Part shown: positions 43,595-55,585 of the stretch, piece after piece
Layout of the letters: every line of letters starts with the position of its first letter
Position numbering within the stretch: the stretch's first letter is position 1
DNA from: Aquibium carbonis
GTDB lineage: Bacteria > Pseudomonadota > Alphaproteobacteria > Rhizobiales > Rhizobiaceae
Direction of reading: 5' to 3'
DNA: 64,000 nucleotides
Assembly (NCBI RefSeq): GCF_003970795.1
Contig: NZ_RWKW01000010.1
Span: 1 to 64,000, forward strand
Notes under the pieces: generated by a model
The model's input: the letters and a program-made list of their open reading frames with translations, nothing else
Told to the model about the DNA's origin: nothing
The model's database searches: none
Program-made: the position numbers and the translations under genes

Positions 43595-43652
43595 CACCAA
43601 GATTGCAGGGTGGCGCTAACGGCTGGCAGACAGACCGTCAAGCGCGGTCGCT

Positions 43653-43683
43653 ATTGAATTGTCGTTCAGGTTGCGCCACTTAT
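43653..43683 (+). promoter_or_regulatory. candidate heat-shock (RpoH) promoter of hspQ
   Basis: ATTGAATT at 43653-43660 resembles the sigma-32 -35 element (CTTGAAA), and after a 15-bp spacer CCACTTAT (43676-43683) matches five of seven informative positions of CCCCATNT. The expected RNA start would fall very close to the ribosome-binding site, which weakens the call. Confidence 0.35.
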
Positions 43684-43699
43684 CGGTAAGGGTGTGACA

Positions 43700-44032
43700 A
43701 TGAAAACAATTCGCGAAGCCAAATTCCAGATCGGTCAGGTCGTCTGTCACCGGCTGTTTCCGTTCAGGGGCGTCATCTTCGACGTCGATCCGGAGTTCGC
43801 CAACACCGAGGAATGGTACCAGGCCATTCCCGCGCAGGTTCGCCCGCGCAAGGACCAGCCCTTCTACCACCTTCTGGCCGAGAACGCCGAAAGCGAGTAT
43901 GTCGCTTACGTGTCGGAACAGAACCTGTTGCCCGACGAGACCGGAGAGCCGGTCCGTCACCCGCAGATCGCCGAGTTCTTCGTGACGACGCCCGACGGCC
44001 GCTATGCGCCGAAGGCGACGGTGGTGAACTGA
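43700..44032 (+). CDS. hspQ: heat shock protein HspQ
   Basis: A 110-residue HspQ: AKFQIGQVVCHRLFPFRGVIFDVDPEF at the N-terminus (quoted in part: QIGQVVCHRLFPFRGV), with PFYHLLAENAESEYVAYVSEQNLL and the HPQIAEFF motif following. HspQ binds hemimethylated oriC in E. coli and is an adaptor that enhances Lon protease. The ATG 43700 is favoured over GTG 43694 by an AAGGG element 7 bp upstream. It is convergent with dnaE1 (30 bp apart) and divergent from the AEC gene. Confidence 0.95.
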   Translation: MKTIREAKFQIGQVVCHRLFPFRGVIFDVDPEFANTEEWYQAIPAQVRPRKDQPFYHLLAENAESEYVAYVSEQNLLPDETGEPVRHPQIAEFFVTTPDGRYAPKATVVN

Positions 44033-44062
44033 CGGCGGCGCGGGTGCTTCACAGCGGCCGCA

Positions 44063-47596
<3,534 letters not shown>

Positions 47597-47732
47597 GGTG
47601 TGTTCCGTCCGGGCTTCGAGTCGGGCGCCATAGTCGGCGCTCGATGGCCTCGCGTCCACCCGACGGGTCGCACTTCGTCGCTCGGCGGGGACCGCATCTG
47701 TGGAAAAGGGAGGTGGCGCTGCCGCCGGCCGA

Positions 47733-48335
47733 TCAGATCGCCGAGACGGCCCAGTTGACCAGCGCCGCGGTCACGTCGGCAAACGCCCTGTCGAGCGCGG
47801 CCACGAAGGCGTCGTTGCCGGTGCCGACGACGGGCACAGCGGCCTCGAACCCGCGCGAGGCGCGCACGACGCCGTTCCGGTCGTTGAGAATGCGCACGAA
47901 GAACTCGACATGCGCGGTCTGACCACCCGTGGCGCGAATCTCGAAGGCACGGATGTCGACGGAGATCTGGTAGTCGATCGCCAGGCCTTCGCCCGGCCGT
48001 CCGACGCCGCCGAACTTGCCCGATTTCTGGAAAGCTTCGGCAAGCCGGGCCTGGATGACCTTCGGAAGCCGGTCGCCCCACTGCGCGCCGCCGAGGAACT
48101 CGATGGACGAAGGGGTGGGCTTCACGACGATGTTCTGGCCGTCGAGCGACTTCAGGGCCGTCGGTTCGGCGATCAGGATCTGCCGGCGTGTCTTGGCGCG
48201 GCCGACGGCGGCAAAGGACGGGTTGGTCAGCTCATAGGTGTCGAGCGCCCCGGGTCCCAGGCCCGGGATGGCCGCGCAACCCGACAGGATTGCGGTCAGC
48301 CCAAGAAATGCAACGAGTGATCGTACGCTCTTCAC
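47733..48335 (-). CDS. ABC-type transport auxiliary lipoprotein (PqiC/MlaB-operon type)
   Basis: A 200-residue lipoprotein. The start is GTG 48335; the signal ends in a lipobox LSGC with Cys near residue 17, so it is anchored in a membrane, probably the outer one. The mature part has ILIAEPTALKSLDGQNIVV and YQISVDIRAFEI typical of the YmbA/PqiC family, which partners MCE-protein bridges. It follows the MlaD-like gene by 83 bp and is the last gene of the lipid-transport operon. Confidence 0.88.
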   Translation of the reverse strand: MKSVRSLVAFLGLTAILSGCAAIPGLGPGALDTYELTNPSFAAVGRAKTRRQILIAEPTALKSLDGQNIVVKPTPSSIEFLGGAQWGDRLPKVIQARLAEAFQKSGKFGGVGRPGEGLAIDYQISVDIRAFEIRATGGQTAHVEFFVRILNDRNGVVRASRGFEAAVPVVGTGNDAFVAALDRAFADVTAALVNWAVSAI

Positions 48336-48418
48336 GCTTCCGTTCCCGATACGCGTCCGTGACGGCAAGCGCGTATGTCCCGCCTCGTGGTTTGTCTTGC
48401 GGGGATCAGGCGGCAAAG

Positions 48419-50209
48419 TCAACGGCGGACCCGTCCGTCATACTCGCGCACGGTGCCTTCACCGCCGGTGATGATGCGTTGCGGATTGCGCTCGAAGGAC
48501 GAGATCGCCTCCTCGATCCGGTTGATGGACCGACGGCTGTCTCGAATCAGCGCTTCAGCATCCCTCAGACCGCCGCCGCTGAAGCGCGACAGATTGTCGA
48601 GGATGCCGCCGAGGCGGGCGTTCAGCGTGTCGGCCACGGTCCGGAAGGATCGCATCGTGGCCGACGCGTCGGCAAACAGCCCTTCCGCCTCGCCCGAGCC
48701 GAGCAGGTCGTCGACCTTGGCCAGCACACCGTCGACCCTGGTCGACGCCTGGCGAAGGTTGGACGCGACCTCCCTGGCGTCGGCGATGATGGCATCGACG
48801 TCGTCGGTCCGCGCCGAGAGGGTATCGGTAAAGGCGGCGACATCGTCGGCCGCCTTGCGAGCACCGGCCGCGGCTCCCGAGAAATCGTCGATGGCCCGGT
48901 TGACGACTTCCGCGTCCACTTCGGCCAGGATGGTGTCGACCTTCTTCAGGACGCCGTCGACCCGGGTCGACGCCTGCGCGAAATTGTCGGTGATGCTGCG
49001 CGCGTTGACGATGATCTGTTCGATGTCCTCGCCGCGCGCGTTGAAACGTTCGGTCAGGGAGGAGACGTCCCCCGCCGCCTTGCGGGCGTCGGCCGCGGCG
49101 CCCTCGATCGAGGTCAGCGCGTTCTCGACCTTGGCGGGATCGACACTCGCCAGGATCTCGTCGGCCCGGGCCAGCGTTCCCGACGCGTCGTCGGCGAAGC
49201 GGGTGATCGAGCCGGCTGCCTGGTCGATGCCGCCCTTGGCGCTGTCGAGAACCCCGTCGACCTTCGTCAGGGTGCCCGACGCCTGGGTCGACAGCCGATC
49301 GAAGGACGCAACCGCGGTCCCCACCCCGGTCTTGACCTCGTCGAGGATGCCATCGACGCGACCGAGCGTGCCATTGGCGTTCTCGGCGAACACACGCACC
49401 GAATCGGAAGTCTGCTCCACATTCGCGACGATGCGGTCGATGTCGGCCGAGGCGGTCCTCAGCGTCTGGGTGAAGGTTTCGACATTGCCGACGATGTTGG
49501 CGACCTGCTGGTGGTCGACGGCGCGGATCAGGTCCTCGGCGGCGGCAAGCGTCGAATCGAGGCGTACCGAGACGGTGCCGAGCGTCTTCGACAACTCGCC
49601 GAAATTGGCGAGGAATTCGTTCACGCCCTCGGCGTTGCTGGCGAGCGACTGCGAGAACGTCTCGACGTTCGTGACCGTGCTGGTCAACGGACCGCGCACG
49701 TCCTGGACGAAGCCTTCGAAATTGGTGACCGCCCGGTCGGCTCGCGAGAAGATGTCCTGCGCGGTCTGGAGCAGGTCGGTGACGGCCGACGGGCTCGCCT
49801 CGATCTCGGCGACCGTCCCATCCTCTTCCGCCTGCCTCAGCAGGTTGGCCTCCGCAGGATCACCTCCCTTGAGCTCGACATTGGCCTGGCCCGTCAGGCC
49901 GGCGATGCCGATGTCTGCGCGGGTGGAAACGGTGATGGGCGTGAGGCGGTCGACCTTGGCGTCGGCGATGGCGGCGCGCGGGTTGTTGATGTCGATGTAG
50001 ACGCGCTGGATGTCGCCGACCTTGACGCCGTTGAACAGCACCGCGCTGCCGCGGCCGAGGCCCGCGGCCGAGCCGGGGATGCGAATGCGCAGCGTCGCGG
50101 TCTCGGTCGTGCTGTCGATGCCGTAGGCCCAGTACAGGGATCCGAACGTCGCCAGCATGGCCAGGACGACGAAGAGGCCGACGGCGACGTAGTTGGCTTT
50201 CGTGTCCAT
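48419..50209 (-). CDS. MlaD/MCE-domain protein with a long repetitive coiled-coil tail
   Basis: A 596-residue periplasmic protein anchored by one N-terminal helix (about residues 8-29). The single MCE domain covers about 35-120 (AAGLGRGSAVLFNGVKVGDIQ). The remaining about 450 residues are helical and repetitive: a block starting ASTRVDGVL recurs with a period of about 75 residues at least three times near the C-terminus, and shorter variants occur before it. MCE proteins form hexameric lipid-transfer conduits; the tail could build a needle across the periplasm. It is coupled to the MlaF ATPase (1-bp overlap). Confidence 0.92.
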   Translation of the reverse strand: MDTKANYVAVGLFVVLAMLATFGSLYWAYGIDSTTETATLRIRIPGSAAGLGRGSAVLFNGVKVGDIQRVYIDINNPRAAIADAKVDRLTPITVSTRADIGIAGLTGQANVELKGGDPAEANLLRQAEEDGTVAEIEASPSAVTDLLQTAQDIFSRADRAVTNFEGFVQDVRGPLTSTVTNVETFSQSLASNAEGVNEFLANFGELSKTLGTVSVRLDSTLAAAEDLIRAVDHQQVANIVGNVETFTQTLRTASADIDRIVANVEQTSDSVRVFAENANGTLGRVDGILDEVKTGVGTAVASFDRLSTQASGTLTKVDGVLDSAKGGIDQAAGSITRFADDASGTLARADEILASVDPAKVENALTSIEGAAADARKAAGDVSSLTERFNARGEDIEQIIVNARSITDNFAQASTRVDGVLKKVDTILAEVDAEVVNRAIDDFSGAAAGARKAADDVAAFTDTLSARTDDVDAIIADAREVASNLRQASTRVDGVLAKVDDLLGSGEAEGLFADASATMRSFRTVADTLNARLGGILDNLSRFSGGGLRDAEALIRDSRRSINRIEEAISSFERNPQRIITGGEGTVREYDGRVRR

Positions 50210-51072
50210 CAGCGAACGGCTCCGGCTGACACGTTGTTGTGGAGTGCTGCGGGATCGATCTGGCGTGCCCTCTTGCCCCGGAAGTAGGATTTCACCCAAG
50301 GCTCCTCTACGGTGAGCATATAGCTGATCGGTCCTTCGACGAGTACCTTCTTCTGGCCCAGGACGGCAACCCGGTCGCACACGGAGAAGAGGCTGTCCAG
50401 ATCGTGGGTGACCATGTAGACGGTCAGCCCCATCGTGTCCCGGAGTTTCGCGACCAGTTCGTCGAACTCCGCGGCGCCGATCGGATCGAGACCCGACGTC
50501 GGTTCGTCGAGAAAGACGATCGCCGGATCGAGCGCCAGCGCGCGGGCGAGCGCGGCGCGCTTGATCATGCCGCCGGACAGCTGCGAGGGGAACTTGTTGG
50601 CGGCATTGGCGGGCAGTCCGACCAGCTCGATCTTCAGCCGGGCCAGTTCGTCCATCAGCTTCTTCGGCAGGTCGAGATATTCCCGCATCGGCACCTGCAC
50701 GTTTTCCATCACCGACAGGCCGGAAAACAGCGCCCCGTGCTGAAACAGCATCCCCAGCCGCATGTCGAGCTGAACCCGCTGAGCATCGGTCACCTTGTCG
50801 GTGTCGACGCCGAACAGGTTGATGCTGCCGCCCTGCTTGCGGTTCAGGCCGAGCACGGTGCGCAGCAGCACCGATTTTCCGGCCCCAGACGCACCGACGA
50901 AGCCGAGGATCTCGCCGCGATAGACATCGAGCGACAGCCTGTCGAGGATGACCTGGTCGCCGAACGCGACCGTGACGTCGCGAACGGCGAGAATCACCTC
51001 GCGGTCTTGGTCTTCCAGCGTGTGGCTGGCCGTCGCCGTGTCCATCAATGCCCCAAGCCCGTTCTTCGCCAT
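50209..51072 (-). CDS. MlaF-like ABC ATPase of the phospholipid transport system
   Basis: A 287-residue ATPase with Walker A GASGAGKSVLLRT (about residues 58-70), signature LSGGMIKRAALARAL and Walker B IVFLDEPTSGLDPIGA, all in MlaF style. The methionine-rich signature (SGGMIKR) is typical of the Mkl/MlaF group. It starts directly after the MlaE stop and overlaps the MCE gene by 1 bp. It drives MCE-linked lipid movement between membranes. Confidence 0.95.
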   Translation of the reverse strand: MAKNGLGALMDTATASHTLEDQDREVILAVRDVTVAFGDQVILDRLSLDVYRGEILGFVGASGAGKSVLLRTVLGLNRKQGGSINLFGVDTDKVTDAQRVQLDMRLGMLFQHGALFSGLSVMENVQVPMREYLDLPKKLMDELARLKIELVGLPANAANKFPSQLSGGMIKRAALARALALDPAIVFLDEPTSGLDPIGAAEFDELVAKLRDTMGLTVYMVTHDLDSLFSVCDRVAVLGQKKVLVEGPISYMLTVEEPWVKSYFRGKRARQIDPAALHNNVSAGAVR

Positions 51073-52248
51073 TCAGAAGTCGATCGCCGCATAGAACATG
51101 GCGAACAAGCCGTCGACAACGATCACCACGAAGATGGCCTTCACCACCGACGAGGTCACCTGGCGACCGAGCGACTCCGCGCTGCCACCGACCTTCATCC
51201 CCTCGACCGAGGCGATGAGCCCGATGATGATGCCCATGATTGGGGCCTTGAAAAGGCCGGACAGCAAGCTTGATTCGTCGATCGCGGCCGTCATGCGGTC
51301 GAAGAAGGCATCCGGGGTGATGCCCGAATAGGCCCAGGCGACCGCCATCGCCCCGGCGATGGCGGCGATGTTGGCGATGATGGTCAGCAGCGGCATGATG
51401 ATCGCCAGCGCCACCAGGCGCGGGAAAACCAGCACGCCGATCGGGTTGAGCCCGATGACGGTGAGCGCGTCCACCTCCTCGCGCATCTTCATCGAGCCGA
51501 TCTCGGCGGTGATGGCGCTGCCGGAGCGGCCCGCGATCATGATGGCCGTCAACAGCACGCCCATCTCACGCAGGACCAGGATGCCGACGAGGTCGACGAC
51601 GAAGATTTCGGCGCCGAAGTAGCGCAGCTGGAAGGCGCCCTGCTGGGCCACGATGGCGCCCACGATCGTCGACATCAGGACGACGACCGGAATGGCGCCG
51701 ATGCCCATCCTGTCGATCTGCATCGCCAGCGGGGCGAGATTGATCTTGCGGCCGCGTCGCCGCTTGTTCCCGCTCAGCGTCGCGCCGAGGATGTGCATGG
51801 CCAGCAGGAACTCGTCGCGCGCGTTGAAGACGCTGCGGCCGATCGATTCCATGAACGGGACGATACCGAACGGGCGGACCTCGGCGGGCGGCAGTTCCTG
51901 CAAGGCGGCGTCCTCGACCGCAGCCAGGAGCACGTCGAAGGCCGAGCGGCCGCCGGTCATCTCGACGGTTGCCCCCTTGCGCTCCTGGGCGACCGCCAGA
52001 CGCTTGATGACCCAGGCCCCGGCGGTATCCATCTCACCCACGCCGGCGAGGTCGACGGCGATGCCGCGCACGCCCGGCTGGTCCTCCAGCGCGCGCATCT
52101 CGCGGTCGATGCGGCTGACGGTTCGCGTGGTCCAGTTGCCCGAGAGCGTGACGACCAGCCGTCCATCCTCGCTCGCGCCGCGCACCTTCGGGTGCGGCTC
52201 TGACGCGATCTCGGACGCACTTGCATCGGCTTGGTCTTTGGTCAACAT
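51073..52248 (-). CDS. MlaE-like permease with an N-terminal STAS-type domain
   Basis: A 391-residue protein. Residues about 25-115 form a STAS-like domain (GRLVVTLSGNWTTRTVSRID, then GVGEMDTAGAWVIKRLA), equivalent to MlaB but fused. The rest is the MlaE permease (about 150-390) with GRSGSAITAEIGSMKMREEVDAL-type family core (quoted in part: GSMKMREEVDALTVIG) and five or so helices. It is the first gene of the operon MlaE-MlaF-MlaD-lipoprotein. The start is ATG 52248; GTG 52257 is an alternative. Fusion of the STAS part to MlaE is common in alphaproteobacteria. Confidence 0.94.
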   Translation of the reverse strand: MLTKDQADASASEIASEPHPKVRGASEDGRLVVTLSGNWTTRTVSRIDREMRALEDQPGVRGIAVDLAGVGEMDTAGAWVIKRLAVAQERKGATVEMTGGRSAFDVLLAAVEDAALQELPPAEVRPFGIVPFMESIGRSVFNARDEFLLAMHILGATLSGNKRRRGRKINLAPLAMQIDRMGIGAIPVVVLMSTIVGAIVAQQGAFQLRYFGAEIFVVDLVGILVLREMGVLLTAIMIAGRSGSAITAEIGSMKMREEVDALTVIGLNPIGVLVFPRLVALAIIMPLLTIIANIAAIAGAMAVAWAYSGITPDAFFDRMTAAIDESSLLSGLFKAPIMGIIIGLIASVEGMKVGGSAESLGRQVTSSVVKAIFVVIVVDGLFAMFYAAIDF

Positions 52249-52332
52249 GGCTCGCACTCATAGCGGCTGTGGTCGGGCGTGTCGATTTCTTGATGCGGCC
52301 GAACGCCTGTCGCGATCGCGAAAGCAGGCGTG

Positions 52333-53316
52333 ATGTCCTTTTCCTTCCATGTCGAATCAGAACGGTTCCCGATCGCCGGCCGCTTTACCATCGCGCGCGG
52401 CTCGAAGACGGAGGCCGAAGTGGTGACCTGCGCCGTTTCCAGGGATGGTTTTGCCGGGCGCGGGGAATGCGTTCCCTACCGCCGCTACGGCGAGACGGTG
52501 GAGAGCGTGATCGACGCGATCGAATCGATGCGCCGCGATCTCGAGCGCGGCCTGTCGCGCGAGGATCTGCTCGAGGCCATGGGCCCGGGCGCGGCGCGCA
52601 ACGCGATCGATTGCGCGCTGTGGGATCTCGAAGCCAAGACGCTCGGCCATGACGCCCACCAACGGGTCTGCCGCATCCTGCCGCGCCCGGTGGTCACCGC
52701 GCTGACGATCTCGCTCGGCGACCCGCAGGAAATGGCGGCTCAGGCCCGCGCCGCAGCCCATCGACCGGTGCTGAAGGTGAAGGTCGGCTCGTCGAACGAC
52801 GTCGCCCGCATGCATGCCGTGGCAAGCGCGGCGCCCGACAGCCGGATCATCCTCGATGCCAACGAGGGCTGGACCGAGGACAACATCCGCGAAAACCTCA
52901 TGGCGGCGGCGGAATTCCATGTCGCGCTGATCGAACAGCCGCTGCCCGCCGGGCAGGACGCCATCCTGCGCGAGATTCCGCATCCCGTTCCCATATGCGC
53001 CGACGAGAGCGTGCATGTGGCCGCCGATGTCGAGCACCTGGCCGGCCTCTATGATTTCGTCAACATCAAGCTCGACAAGGCCGGCGGCCTGACCGCGGCG
53101 ATGGCCTTGCGCGACCGGGCGCGCGAGGCCGGTTTCGGCGTCATGGTCGGCTGCATGGTCGGAACGTCGCTGTCCATGGCGCCGGCGGTGCTGCTCGCCC
53201 AGGACGCCGACTACGTCGACCTCGACGGGCCTTTGCTGCTTGCCCGCGACCGCAGTCCCGGCCTGACCTACACCGGCTCGATCGTCTCGCCGCCGACCGC
53301 CGACGTCTGGGGCTAG
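52333..53316 (+). CDS. enolase-superfamily racemase/epimerase, DgcA (N-acetyl-D-glutamate racemase) or dipeptide-epimerase type
   Basis: A 327-residue enolase-superfamily enzyme of the muconate lactonising group. The K-x-K motif (Lys148, Lys150 in LKVKVG), metal ligands ILDANEGW, LIEQPLP and ICADES, and the second base in VNIKLDKAGGL are present, so both racemising lysines are kept. DgcA works with DgcN in D-glutamate breakdown; no dgcN gene is adjacent, so Ala-Glu-type dipeptide epimerase is equally possible. The start is ATG 52333 (GTG 52330 also in frame). Its end overlaps the convergent MFS gene by 4 bp. Confidence 0.87.
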   Translation: MSFSFHVESERFPIAGRFTIARGSKTEAEVVTCAVSRDGFAGRGECVPYRRYGETVESVIDAIESMRRDLERGLSREDLLEAMGPGAARNAIDCALWDLEAKTLGHDAHQRVCRILPRPVVTALTISLGDPQEMAAQARAAAHRPVLKVKVGSSNDVARMHAVASAAPDSRIILDANEGWTEDNIRENLMAAAEFHVALIEQPLPAGQDAILREIPHPVPICADESVHVAADVEHLAGLYDFVNIKLDKAGGLTAAMALRDRAREAGFGVMVGCMVGTSLSMAPAVLLAQDADYVDLDGPLLLARDRSPGLTYTGSIVSPPTADVWG

Positions 53317-54521
53317 CTGGCCCTCTTCCGGCCCAGCCGTGTCGCGGCGCCGGCCAGGACGAGGCCGCCCGACGCGATGACCGCCATGACGTAGAAGCCG
53401 TTCGCGCCCGCCGCCTCGAACAGCGGGCCGGAGCCGAGCGTGACGACGGCCATGCCGGCGCTGTTGGCGGCGAAGGCGATGCCTTGCGCCGCGCCGGTGC
53501 GTTCCTCGGGCACCGACTGCGCGATCATCTTCTGAAGGCCGAGCATGGCGAGGCCGGTGGACAGGCCGTGGAGGGCCTGCGTCGCCGCGAAGCCGGCCAG
53601 GCCCAGCCCAAGCGGCCAGATCATCGGCATCGCCGCCCAGCGCACCATTCCCGCGCCCGCCGACAGGGCAAGGATAGCCGCGGGCGACAGGTGGCCGAAG
53701 AAGCGGCGGTAAAGGACGAAGACGAGAACCTCGACGACGACCATTAGGGCCCACAGCATGCCCGCGGTGTCGGCGGCGATGCCTAGCGATTTCCAGTAGA
53801 TCGAACCGAAGGCGTAAAGAAATCCGTGGCTTGCGATCAGCAGCCCGCCGCCCCCGACGAGCGCAAGAAAGGTCGGGTCGGACAGGACGCGGCCCGCTCC
53901 CGGAAAGTCGGCGGCCGACAACTGCGACGTCTTCCGCGGCCGGCCGAGCCGCGGCGCCAGCAGGCTGACGACGGCCATGCAGGCAAGCCCGCCGGTCAGG
54001 AGCACGGGCACGACGTTCGGCCCGTACCGTTCGAGGACGGCGCCTCCGACGAGATTGGCGACCAGGAAGGAGATCGTGCCCCAGATGCGCAGGCGCGAAT
54101 AGTCGGCGCCGTAGCGTCGGACGCCGGAAAGCGCCAGCGAATCGGCCAGCGGCCCGTGCGGACTCCAAACGACGATGAGAAGCATCGACATGCCGAGCAC
54201 GAAGGCGGCATCGGCGGGCAGGAAATAGCCGAGCGATATCAGGAGTGCGGCGAAGGCCATCACGATCAGCACGTAGGCCCTGTCGGGTGCGCGGTCGGCC
54301 AGCATGGTGATGACTGGCGCGGCGACGAGACGCACGAAGATCGGCATCGACAGGATCAGCGCCACCTCGCTGGCGGTGAAGCCCCGCTCCGCCAGCCAGA
54401 GCGGGAAATAGGGCAGATGGATGCCCATGGGCAGGAACAGCGCCGCAAACAGCAGCGACATGCGCAACTCGTAGTGCCGGGGCTTGACGGCTTGTTCCGG
54501 CGTGAGGGGCGGCAATTGCAT
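53313..54521 (-). CDS. MFS transporter (MFS_1-like, HcaT/nucleoside-permease type)
   Basis: A 402-residue carrier with about twelve helices. The N-terminus RMSLLFAALFLPMGIHLPYFPLWLAERGF (quoted in part: LPMGIHLPYFPLWL) and the ADRAPDRAY loop between helices 2 and 3 resemble the 3-phenylpropionate (HcaT) branch of the MFS. The substrate is unknown. The ATG at 54521 is preferred to an in-frame extension to 54581 that adds a polar tail. It converges with the DgcA-like gene. Confidence 0.9.
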   Translation of the reverse strand: MQLPPLTPEQAVKPRHYELRMSLLFAALFLPMGIHLPYFPLWLAERGFTASEVALILSMPIFVRLVAAPVITMLADRAPDRAYVLIVMAFAALLISLGYFLPADAAFVLGMSMLLIVVWSPHGPLADSLALSGVRRYGADYSRLRIWGTISFLVANLVGGAVLERYGPNVVPVLLTGGLACMAVVSLLAPRLGRPRKTSQLSAADFPGAGRVLSDPTFLALVGGGGLLIASHGFLYAFGSIYWKSLGIAADTAGMLWALMVVVEVLVFVLYRRFFGHLSPAAILALSAGAGMVRWAAMPMIWPLGLGLAGFAATQALHGLSTGLAMLGLQKMIAQSVPEERTGAAQGIAFAANSAGMAVVTLGSGPLFEAAGANGFYVMAVIASGGLVLAGAATRLGRKRAS

Positions 54522-54651
54522 GATGGTGCTTCGTGGGTGGCGGCGAAGGGCGCCGGCCTCCGTCGGGCCAACGGACGTCACCTAGCACGCGACGCTTCCG
54601 CCGCGAAGCGGCCCTCGCCGATCTCGTGATTGGTGCAGCGGCGCCGCCGCG

Positions 54652-55473
54652 TCAGGCCGCTTCGGCCGAATTCGGCAGGACCAGGGTGAGCGCCGGCTCC
54701 GGCGCCTCGTTCTCGGTCGCTGTCACCTTCGCCCAGACGAGGATCTCGAAGGTGCCGTCGTGGCGCTCGGCGACGGCGGTGCAGCTTTCCACCCAGTCGC
54801 CGGTGTTGATGTAGTCGACGTCGCCGAAGCGTTCAATGGCGGCGTGATGGATATGCCCGCAGATGACGCCGTCGACCCGCGAGCGGCGCGCTTCCTCGGC
54901 CACGACCTCCTGGAACGAGCCGATGAAGTTGACCGCGTGCTTGACCTTCACCTTGGCCCAGGACGAAAACGACCAGTAGGGCATGCCGAGGTAGCGGCGC
55001 ACGCGGTGGACGGCGCGGTTCACCAAGATGGCGACGTCGTAGGCCTTGTCGCCGAGATAGGCCAGCCAGCGGACATTGTGCACGATTGTATCGAACTGGT
55101 CGCCGTGAATGACGAGGAAGCGGCGCCCGTCGGCGGTTTCGTGGATGGCGCGATCGGCCACCACGATGCCGCCGAAATGCACGCCCTGGAAGCCGCGCAG
55201 GAACTCGTCATGATTGCCGGCGATGTAGATGATCTCGGCGCCCTTGCGCGCCTTTCGCAGCAGTTTCTGCACGACATCGTTGTGCGCCTGCGGCCAGTGC
55301 CAGGAGCGCCTGAGCCGCCAGCCATCGACGATGTCGCCGACGAGATAGATGCGATCGGCGTCGTGGAACCGCAGGAAATCGATCAGGAATTCCGCTTTGG
55401 CGGGTTTCGAGCCCAGATGCACGTCAGACAGGAACAGCGTGCGGAAGTGGCGTGTCGGCTCGCTTTTCATCAT
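54652..55473 (-). CDS. LpxH-like UDP-2,3-diacylglucosamine diphosphatase family metallophosphoesterase
   Basis: A 273-residue calcineurin-like phosphoesterase with all metal motifs: LFLSDVHLG, VGDIVDGW, AGNHDEF, VIHGDQFD and CGHIHHAAI. The helical insert (VRRYLGMPYWSFSSWAKVKVKHAV region) is LpxH-like. The family cleaves UDP-2,3-diacylglucosamine to lipid X in lipid A synthesis, but Rhizobiales usually carry LpxI for that step, so this paralogue may act on another nucleotide or phospholipid. The start is ATG 55473 (or the next codon). It is divergent from the SDR gene by about 110 bp. Confidence 0.88.
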   Translation of the reverse strand: MMKSEPTRHFRTLFLSDVHLGSKPAKAEFLIDFLRFHDADRIYLVGDIVDGWRLRRSWHWPQAHNDVVQKLLRKARKGAEIIYIAGNHDEFLRGFQGVHFGGIVVADRAIHETADGRRFLVIHGDQFDTIVHNVRWLAYLGDKAYDVAILVNRAVHRVRRYLGMPYWSFSSWAKVKVKHAVNFIGSFQEVVAEEARRSRVDGVICGHIHHAAIERFGDVDYINTGDWVESCTAVAERHDGTFEILVWAKVTATENEAPEPALTLVLPNSAEAA

Positions 55474-55585
55474 CTGATCCAGGCTCCGGCTGCGGCAAGC
55501 CAAGACACGATTCATGTCACAGGCTTATGACGGTTGTGGAATGAAGCAGGCAGGGCTAGACCTTCCGGGCAACGGAGAAACGGCT

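Noticed and set aside
48188-50287. 699-codon plus-strand frame opposite the MCE gene
   Set aside because: It looks repetitive only because the MCE tail is repetitive; no start signal and antisense to a coupled operon.
52357-54588. 743-codon minus-strand frame spanning the racemase and MFS genes
   Set aside because: It is out of frame with both real genes and has Arg/His-rich shadow composition.
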